NCBI RefSeq assembly: GCF_028583425.1
Contig: NC_072807.1
Location: 36,523,001 to 36,587,000, forward strand
DNA: 64,000 nucleotides
Direction: 5' to 3'
Source: Eublepharis macularius
Taxonomy: Eukaryota; Chordata; Lepidosauria; Squamata; Eublepharidae
Shown: positions 55,141-64,000 of the stretch, in pieces
Position numbering within the stretch: position 1 is the stretch's first letter
Layout of the letters: every line of letters starts with the position of its first letter
Made by a program: the position numbers and the translations under genes
Notes under the pieces: model-generated
What the model saw: the letters and a program-made list of their open reading frames with translations, nothing else
Told to the model about the DNA's origin: nothing
Databases searched by the model: none

Positions 55141-56949
55141 TGGCTTCTATCTGTTGCAGTGATGGTGGGGTTATCGTTTAGACCTCATTCTGAGTCAAAA
55201 CATACTCCATCTAATAGTGAGGTCAGGTCTCCCACTTCAGTGGGCTACCCCCCACCCCCAGCTGGGTCTGCCCACCACCAGTCAGTTAAATGGCAAGGGG
55301 AAGTTGCTGGGTAAAATGGGAGCCGATTGATATTGCCCTGACGCCATGAGGTCACTTCTGGTGCAAAGAGGAAGTGGCATCATCACATTAGGCAATGCTT
55401 TATGGGTAAACCATAGATTTTTGGGCAAATGCTAGAATGTCCCTACACAATGTAGGGCTGTGCTTCCAAGATGGGAGAGATTTCTAGTGGGCCTCTCCAG
55501 CTGAGTGAGGAACAATGCCACGGTCCTGAGCAACTGCCGGTATATACCTTCTTCCTTATCTCCCTCTGTGTCTGTTCGCAAAGGCCTTTTCACTGGGATG
55601 TGTAAGGTGGAGTCTAGAATGGCTTGTGGCTCACCTTGGACCATGCTAGGATGCCATCTCCACAATCCACTCCACAGTGGAGCAGAACGGATGTCTTCTT
55701 GTCTCCACCAAAACTTTCCAGAATGGAATTACACTTATCCTCAACCTCATTCAAACCCAGCCCTTGGTCCTCCACGTCAGACTGGCTCGATAAAGTTTTC
55801 AGAGCAGGTGTGAAACAGAGTTGCGCTTCCAAAACCAGAGGCGCAGTTGGTTGGCCTCTCCACCCACAGAATCATGCCAAGGTCCTAAACAATGATCGCT
55901 GCCTCGCCTCTTTCCATCTCCCGCATCTCAGAGTGTTAGATCTTGCCTCTACAGGTTAAACAATCAGGGCCGCTGGCTTTGCGCCATGCTTTTCCTTGGT
56001 CAGCTTGTATAGCAGAGATTTCTGATCTCTCCCGCTGTTCTTGATGAATGGCAGCCATACAACTGCTTTGGTGCCCGGTGGAGGTCTCAATTCTCTTTGC
56101 CATATGTCTGTTGATTAAATGCATCCCTGCTGACTACAGAGAAACCAGATTGCTTGCATTAACCCCCCCCCCCCAAGAGCATCTCTCTTTTTGTTTTAAA
56201 CACACATGGAGCAGCTGATATGTCAGCTACAGTTGCTACCCCTCCTCTCATCGGTCCACTGAATGATTAATGTGCCTGTTGCAGGTGGGATTGACTCATA
56301 ATATTGCTTTAGCCATCCGCCCAGAAGACGAGGCTCTTGTCAACCACCTGAGTGCTTCTTCTACTGGCCTGCCAAAGCCATTTTGCTTACCACATAGATC
56401 GAGAGTCTCTCCCCACTCTGCAGTGCATTTAATGTTAAATTGTTTGGGATGAACCCTGCGCCGTAGTTCGTTGTGCCAACTGCGTCTGCCTGTCAAGCTT
56501 GATTATTGTTCTTGGCGGAAGCAACTGAAGTCAGGATCTGAGCCGTGCATATATCAAAAGGGGGGATTACCCACCTTCCCTATTTTCCAGGCACAAGAAA
56601 AATCAGTACATGCCCAGAATAGTTGTTTTCTTCAATGTCAATATCACATAATGCATTATTTCCCTTGCAAATGTGATGATTCACGTTGGCGCATTGGAGA
56701 ATGTCTAGAACAGGGGCTGTCCATTGTTCCCAGTTTTGCTGCCAATAGACTTAATCTTTAGTTTAGTTTTTCCCCCCTCCCCAATTTGAGAAGCAATGAT
56801 TAGGGATGAACGTTTTATCCCTGCAATGCCCGTTTTCTATTTTATATGGAGGAACATCCAAAACAGAACTCGCCCACCCACCTGCTGGCTGAAGTGGCGT
56901 GGTCCTTTCTAGATCTCATCCCATGTATAAAGTGGGTCTACCTGGAACA
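55141..56949. other. Unrecognised intronic DNA with a weak direct duplication
   Basis: No repeat family is recognised. Segments starting near 55468 and 55826 resemble each other (GGGCCTCTCCA / TTGGCCTCTCCA, then ATGCCACGGTCCT / ATGCCAAGGTCCT). A C-run lies at 56164-56174. Confidence 0.35.
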
Positions 56950-57810
56950 TTGAAGAGTCAACCCATGACCTAATGACAGTGATCCATGCAATGGTCACCT
57001 CCAGATTAGATTATTGTAACTCGCTCTACGCAGGGCTTCCCTTGGGTCTGACCCAGAAACTGCAGTGGGTCCAAAATGCTGCTGCTCGTGTCCTGACAGG
57101 AATTTCATTCAGGGCACATGTGACCCCAATTCTGCAGCATCTACATAGGCTCCCCATGGAATTCCAGATCAGGTTCAAGGTTCTGGTTCTGACCTAAAGT
57201 CCTAAATGGACTGGGGCCAGCATATTTGAGGGACCACCTCTCCTTGCATGTACCGCAGAGAGCTCTTAGATCTGCAGGTAAACACCTACTGGTGGTCCAC
57301 GGCCCCAGGGAGGCTCGGCTGGCCTCGACCAGGGCCAGGGCATTTTCTGTCCTGGGCCCAACCTGGCGGAACTCTCTTTCGGAAGACACTCGGGCCCACC
57401 AAGATCTTGTATCTTTTCAGCGGGCCTGTAAGACGGAGATGTTCTGCCAGGCATATGGTTGAGACCAGCACTGGATCCATCTAATTAGTCTCCCTTCCGG
57501 TCTCCTGCCAGTGGGGGGGGGAGCATATGGTCCATCTGCCTCCCCATGCTTGAGGAGTTAGAGGTTCACCAACCCACACCACCCTTTTCTTCCCTTGTGT
57601 ATGGTGGGCAGGGAAAGGGGGAAGGGTGCCCCATCTGGAATGCTGATTTTCATGTTTGCACTGAGATGTTATTTTATTGGTTTTATCTATTGTACCTTAT
57701 TTATGATTGTAACCCGCCCTGAGCCTGCTTGCGGGGAGAGAGGGCTGAAAATCGAATAAATCAATCAAAATCAATCAAACAATCAGAACCAAAACCAATC
57801 AATCAACCAT
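56950..57810 (+). mobile_element. CR1/L2-like LINE: reverse transcriptase C-terminus and 3' end
   Basis: The frame at 56973 reads VIHAMVTSRLDYCNSLYAGL then PLGLTQKLQWVQNAAARVLT, the highly typical end of a CR1/L2 reverse transcriptase. A stop/frameshift near 57196 breaks it. The next frame continues DHLSLHVPQRALRSAGKHLL and ARAFSVLGPTWRNSLSED, ending RACKTEMFCQAYG at 57462. The 3' UTR ends CCCGCCCTGAGCCTGCTTGC and an (AATC)n tail. 5'-truncated and inactive. Confidence 0.9.
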
Positions 57811-58311
57811 CCTACTCACTGGAAGGGTGGGAAAGCCTCCATCATGTAAACCAGGCATTGTGGAGTACCTACCCAACTCTTGTGAACTCAAGGAAAGCTG
57901 AGCGAGAGAATTATCTCCCGCTGTCCCACAGAAGCCAACTTTCCCAGCTTGCAGGCACAGCTGTAGCTTGCAGCCTCCTCCGGCTGCTGATTTCAAATGC
58001 AAGTCTTGCCGAGGAAGTGACAAATATATTAAGCGCAACCATTGGCAGCCCTTCTGCGCACAACTCGAGAAATCAGAGAGCGACAGCTGGGGAACTTGAT
58101 TCCTTTAGAGTTTAGCTCTTCGTTCTATTGCAAACTGTTCGTAAATCAATCCCGTTTTCCTCTAAAATGGTTTTGTATATGTGAGCACTCAAAGATGTAC
58201 AACTTTCCAAAGTTTCTTTTGGGGGAAGATGGCATCCAAAGCCGCAGAGCAAACATTACGCTTTTCTAACCATGATGTCGGTAGACTGTAATGATCAATT
58301 AAGGGCAGGGG
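57811..58311. other. Nothing recognised (intron 4)
   Basis: No supported feature. Confidence 0.4.
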
Positions 58312-58319
58312 GAGAGAAC

Positions 58320-58581
58320 CAGGGCTTTTTTTTCAGGGGGAACGTGGGGGAACAGAGTCCCGGAACCTCTTGAAAATGGTCACATGGCTGGTGGCCCCGC
58401 CCCCTGATCTCCAGACAGAGGGGAGTTGAGATTGCCCTCCGTGCCGCTGGAACGGCGCGGAGGGCAATCTCAACTCCCCTCTGTGTGGAGATCAGGAGGC
58501 GGGGCCACCAGCCATGTGATCATTTTCACCAAGGGCATCCCACTGAGTTCCACCACCTCTTTTCCCAGAAAAAAAGCCCTG
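58320..58581. mobile_element. hAT-like foldback element (CAGGGCTTTTTTT family)
   Basis: Starts CAGGGCTTTTTTTTCAG, ends AAAAAAAGCCCTG, with perfect 8-bp duplication GAGAGAAC at 58312-58319 and 58582-58589. Bases 58377-58522 form a long inner hairpin: CACATGGCTGGTGGCCCCGC pairs with GCGGGGCCACCAGCCATGTG across about 65 bp. Confidence 0.9.
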
Positions 58582-58599
58582 GAGAGAACCTTTTGATGA

Positions 58600-58720
58600 A
58601 CTTAGCTTTGACTCTCAAAAGCTCATACCTTGGAAATCTAGTTGGTTTTTAAGGTGCAACAGAACTGGAATCTTGCTCTTCTACTACAGATCAACATGAC
58701 CACCCACCGGAAACTATCTT
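58600..58720 (+). repeat. Interspersed repeat piece
   Basis: AGCTCATACCTTGGAAATCT, GGTTTTTAAGGTGCAACAGA and CTACTACAGATCAACATGAC match the 43.9-kb copy. Confidence 0.6.
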
Positions 58721-59607
58721 CTCCTAATGACCTCCCTATCACCTTAGTGACATGCACTCAGGTTATTGCAAGAGATCTTATTACAGAACTCTTCTTAATC
58801 TGAAGTTGAATTGGTTGGGATGAAGCCTGAAAAGTGGATCTTCCTCTGTGCACCGATATTCATCAGGACTCTTCTATTTACTCGTGTTGAAAATCTTTTT
58901 TTGGTAATTTCAATTTTAAAAAATATAATTGCATGCCCAGTTGACATTAGGGATGAGAAAACGTTCCCCATTTCATATTGTTTCCCATTCATTTTTGTTT
59001 TCGCCAGCCGTTTCGATCTTTCATTTCCCCCGGTTGGCTTGGAGATTAACTGGAATTAATCATAGGATTTATACATGCACATACAATACACATCGTTTAT
59101 ATGTAGAATATGTGCTGATTTATTGGCATATGAATAATGCACACAGTGTATAGGGAAAATTTGGTGCCAGAAGACAGCATGCAAATAATCATGGATTTTA
59201 TTTGCAAAAGGACGTACGGAAACCAAAATAGGATGCAAAATTTGAAATCTTCCCCAGTTGATGGACAGCTGAGTGCCCCTGTTGTGTTTTAGAATATTGG
59301 CCTTCAGTTGGCAGATTATGGCCTTGGGCTAGTCTCACTTGGAACAATGTCACTATTTACTTTTTAAAGGTTTTCTTTTTGTTCCCAGTCCTCTTTATGC
59401 AGCCTTGAAAGACTTTCCACAGCTGGGACAACAGCAGAGGGATAGCCAGGAGCAGCAGTGGGGACGGCTGTGGTGACAGCCTGCATGCTCTTCCCCTTCT
59501 TTCTTCCTCCTTTGGAGGTCAGGGCCAACAGCAACTGGAGATTCCCAACCAGAGCCCAGGGCAGCTGCCCCAGATGCCCTGGGACCACTGCTCATCTGCT
59601 CCCAGTA
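58721..59607. other. Nothing recognised (intron 4)
   Basis: No supported feature. Confidence 0.4.
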
Positions 59608-59699
59608 GGGCTTGAACACATATGAAGCTGTCTTATAATCAGACTACTGATCCATCATAGTCCATGTTGGGTCTCCTGAAGGTGCTGCCCTACATATGG

Positions 59700-60410
59700 G
59701 TGAAATCAACAGCAGCCCGTACACGGGCTTTCTCTGTGGTGGCCCCTACCCTGTGGAACGGCCTGCCTGAGGAGGTCAGGAAAGCCCCCACTCTTCTAGC
59801 TTTCCGCAAATGATGCAAAACTGAATTATTCAAAAAGGCTTTTGTATTGTGGAGAGAGGGTCTCAGATGCTTTGCTAATGAGTTAAGGACCGTAGACTTC
59901 ACCACTATGTTGCCTTACATACTAACTGTTGTCTTAAATATGTGCTCCTATGAGCTACTTTTGCTTCACGTGGTCTAATGTCAGCCCTATAGAAAAGAGT
60001 CTAGTAGCACCTTTAAGACTAACCAACTTTACCGTAGCATAAGCTTTCGAGAACCACAGCTCTCTTCGTCAGATGCATGTCAGCCCTAGTATTGCTTATG
60101 TTCTGGTTCAGCATTTCTTCATCTCTGGATTGGATCCTTGCTAATGCTATGTCTTTGTAAAATTGTGCATATTTACCCTATGGCATTGTTTATGGAAATA
60201 TCCTTGAAACTGACCGTACTGGTCTCACACTGTGTAATCTGCCTTGAGTCTGAGGGCCAAGCTACAAGTGACGAATGACGCTTGAATGGCAAGTGTATTT
60301 CTCCCTGTTCACTTGCCCTCCACTCAATCCACTTGCCAGGCAAGTGTCTTTCGTCATGTGTAGCTTGGCCCTCAGTGAGAAAGGCGGACTATAAATGACA
60401 TAAATAAAAT
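59700..60410 (+). mobile_element. LINE 3' end with two nested insertions
   Basis: A frame across 59727-59860 reads SVVAPTLWNGLPEEVRKAPT (then LLAFRK, a stop, CKTELFKKAF), the tail of a CR1/L2-like ORF2. The 3' UTR ends GAGAAAGGCGGACTATAAAT. A repeat module is inserted at 60003-60085 and a palindromic MITE at 60254-60371. Confidence 0.75.
60254..60371. mobile_element. Palindromic MITE (GGGCCAAGCTACA family) in a LINE tail
   Basis: Ends GGGCCAAGCTACAAGTGACG and GTCATGTGTAGCTTGGCCC, flanked by TGA / TCA. It splits the LINE phrase CTTGAGTCT / CAGTGAGAAAGGCGG. Confidence 0.8.
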
Positions 60411-60429
60411 AATTTTTTAAAAACATTTA

Positions 60430-60600
60430 AAAATATTGTCTAATCAGTCTGGCAGCAGCTTTCCAGGGTCTCAGGCAGAGGTCTTTCACATCACCTACTG
60501 CTTGGTCCTTTTAACTGGAGATTTCAAGGATTGAACCTGGGAACTTCTGCATGCCAAGCAGATGCTCTACCGCTGAGCCACAGCTTCTCCCCAATGCTGC
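60430..60600 (-). mobile_element. tRNA-Ala-like SINE, family 3
   Basis: CAGGCAGAGGTCTTTCACAT, TTGGTCCTTTTAACTGGAGA and CAAGCAGATGCTCTACCGCT, then GAGCCACAG, are the complement of the 38.7-kb copy. Confidence 0.7.
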
Positions 60601-61173
<573 letters not shown>

Positions 61174-61414
61174 TAGATGTGGCAAATGTATTGGAGCCTA
61201 CTTTTAGTATATCGATATTATGGTAAAAGATGCTGAGAAATTCGGTAGGAACATGTTTTCCAGTTGAACTTCCTGTGAATAAACAGACTGTTTACATCTG
61301 TAATATTATTACTGATCTACTCATTTACCAACTTGTATGCTCTACTTTTACCACTGTAATATTTTTGCTAGTCTGGGACCATAATAAATTTGAATTTGGG
61401 TGTCTACATCTGAG

Positions 61415-61966
61415 GCTGTTTCCACACAGCCCATCATTCCCACCCTTTTCCCGCTTTCGGTGTGTGTTTTGCTGAGCCGCTCTGACAACTCATCCTCCAC
61501 ACACACTCCCCACAAGTGCGTACCTTGCACTGTGAGGTCACAGGACGGCCTCCAAACAAAAGCAGTTTTGGAGGGGAGGTCGGGCACTTTCGTCATCGTA
61601 GCCTGAAATCGCCCGCTTCCCTTTCATTTTTTTTAAAAAATTGCACGATTGCATTCAGCTCGTTTTGCAAGGAGCTTTCTGTGGCTGAACTGAAAGGGAA
61701 AGAACTTCAGGGGAAGAACTGGGCAGAGAGGGGAGGATTCTTCAACACTCTTCAAGCGCTCATATGCCAAAGAATGGGAAAGAGCTGCTCTCTCAACCCA
61801 CGACAGAAGAAAACACTAGAGAATCTGTGTTCCCAGTAAACATGCAGAAAAGGCGGAAACAAAACAGTATGCATACATTTTGCAAATATAGATACGAGGA
61901 AGCCTGAGGAAAAGACGCCAGAGTTCCATGGGTGGGCTGTGCCTATAAGGATGTATGGAAAAGGCT
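61415..61966. mobile_element. TIR element (GGGCCATTTCCACAC family), intron 5
   Basis: Ends GCTGTTTCCACACAGCC and GTATGGAAAAGGCT, with possible 4-bp duplication TGAG. The interior shares CACACACACTCCCCACAAG and GGTCGGGCACTTTCGTCATC with 50401-50874. It fills about a third of the 1.7-kb intron 5. Confidence 0.7.
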
Positions 61967-62500
61967 TGAGTCAAATCCATGATCAATTTGCCCTCTGTGG
62001 TTTGTCCAACATTGGAGCTGGATGCTGAGTGAAACCATTTGGTATCTGCCCAATAGCACCTTTGAAAGATTTCCCACAGAAGTTGCTTCATGAAAGTAGA
62101 GGTGGAGCTGATTAGGGGATATACACATATGCCACTTTTCTCTTGTTGCTGCTCTAATGAGATACCAAATTATGGGTTTATTAATAGCCGAGCTGAGTAT
62201 TATTAAACATTTGGTTTTATTGCAGGTTATAGTGGAGGGCATATCTGCTAGCTGTCAGCATTTCTGGCTCCAAGCTCAGCGACAGTCCCCCTTTCATTGG
62301 ATTCTAACAGAATTTTTGGCTCTGTTTTTGAAAGTATCTAAGCCAATTTTAATATCAATTTCACTATCGAAACCCATCAGTTTGGTGAAGGAAGAGAAAA
62401 CCTCAATTTCATGACTGCTAAGACTCTGTAAAAAGAAATTCCGACTTTTCAGTCAAATCGGAATATTCAGGAAGTTTGGTAACATCCATAGAATGGAAAG
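61967..62500. other. Nothing recognised (intron 5)
   Basis: No supported feature. Confidence 0.4.
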
Positions 62501-62509
62501 AACCTTGGA

Positions 62510-63091
<582 letters not shown>

Positions 63092-63286
63092 TAAACGCGG
63101 CTGCTGCAGTCTAACAAAGGAGATTTGCTTGTGTACATCTAAATGTTGCATCAGTTGGATGAATATTTTGAGATGGAGTCATATCTCTCTACTAGTTACT
63201 GTACATGACTGGTTGCACACAGCTAGAAGCAGACGATGCCATGACATGGTTCTCGTATATTTCTGTTTCTTGGATTATAAAAATTG

Positions 63287-63560
63287 CCAGCCGAGAACGA
63301 AGTGAGGTGAGGCGGGTCTGAATGAGCATTATATCCCCGGCGGTTGGATCAGAGGGGAAACTGTATCCCTTAGGTCTGGAGCCAGGCCCCGCCCACTGGC
63401 AAGCCTTCCAGCTGCCCTGATTGGACAGCTGGGAAGTTTAAACCAATTTGCTGGTTTAAACTGCAAAGAAGCTGGGTGGGCCTGCAAGCATGGGGTCCGC
63501 CGTGTCCCGTACCCCACTGCTGCCTGCATGATGCAACCTGGGCCACCCAGGTGAGCCTGG
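63287..63560. mobile_element. 274-bp insert between perfect 22-bp direct repeats, family unknown
   Basis: The same 22 bases (beginning GTTTCTTGGATTATAA) occur at 63265-63286 and 63561-63582 and enclose a GC-rich 274-bp segment. It has no poly(A). It contains an inverted repeat GTTTAAACCA / TGGTTTAAAC at 63436-63461. A long duplication points to LINE-mobilised insertion or to a local duplication event. It lies 218 bp after exon 6. Confidence 0.6.
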
Positions 63561-63582
63561 GTTTCTTGGATTATAAAAATTG

Positions 63583-64000
63583 GGAAAGTGTTTACAGGAT
63601 AAATGAGGCAGCGTAATTTTCTTGAGCGTATGCCCTTCTACATGGAAAGGCAGAAAGGAGATGCCAGTTCTTTCAGACGACTTTGGGAGAATAAAACCAA
63701 CAGTACATTTAAAAACGTTGAAAAGATGCCGTAAGGGGAGATTTCCCCAAGTATCTAAGGGATTTAGGACGACAAGGGAGCTGTTCTTGCCTGAAGCACC
63801 TGATGGATTAGCAAAATCTCAGCTAATGCTCTTTTAGGTTGCTCTCATTAGGAACTATTAATTCCCATAAGCGTGAATTTGAATTTAGTCCAGTAACTTA
63901 TGTTAGTCTTTCAAACAGGCTAGCCGTTTTAACCAGCCTATCTGCGTTGCAAACTTGTTCTGTCACAGCAGTGGTAATAAAACATGGAAATTGTCCCCAA
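63583..64000. other. Intron 6, nothing recognised
   Basis: The window ends inside intron 6. The next CHRNA7 exon (loop C) is not reached. Confidence 0.5.

Overview
The window is vertebrate nuclear DNA: long introns, GT-AG splice sites, a CpG-island promoter and dense interspersed repeats. The repeats (5S-rRNA-derived SINEs, three tRNA-like SINE families, CR1/L2-type LINE tails, many hAT-like and Harbinger-like MITEs) and the protein sequence of the one gene suggest a squamate reptile, possibly a gecko or another lizard. Species level cannot be settled from the sequence alone.

The only protein-coding gene recognised is the 5' part of CHRNA7, the neuronal nicotinic acetylcholine receptor subunit alpha-7, on the + strand. 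Six exons are present: 6041-6095, 14208-14347, 37717-37761, 46062-46171, 61077-61156 and 62901-63068. Their coding lengths (55, 140, 45, 110, 80 and 168 bp) equal those of the human gene as I know it, and every junction keeps phase. They encode residues 1-199 plus one base of the next codon: signal peptide, most of the extracellular ligand-binding domain, loops A, B, D and E, and the Cys-loop. Loop C (the vicinal cysteines), the four membrane helices and the cytoplasmic loop lie beyond base 64000. Introns 1-5 are about 8.1, 23.4, 8.3, 14.9 and 1.7 kb.

Layout: 1-5.2 kb is upstream intergenic DNA with repeats. About 5.24-6.26 kb is a CpG island with a CCAAT box, a TATA-like box, a CACGTG E-box and exon 1. 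The rest is intronic and largely built of mobile-element layers, many nested inside one another with readable target-site duplications. Several TIR families share ends but differ inside, including two elements that carry tandem GC-rich hairpin repeats.

The observations most worth a second look are: (1) a near-consensus RE1/NRSE (REST site) inside the coding sequence of exon 1; (2) unusual substitutions in the receptor, notably His at residue 79 in binding loop D and Glu at 151 in the Cys-loop; (3) TIR elements that enclose an 83-bp hairpin tandem array; (4) a 274-bp insert with perfect 22-bp direct repeats just after exon 6; (5) the clear nesting order of repeats. I found no evidence of a novel multi-gene system, and the long open frames in the window are explained by repeats or GC-rich sequence.
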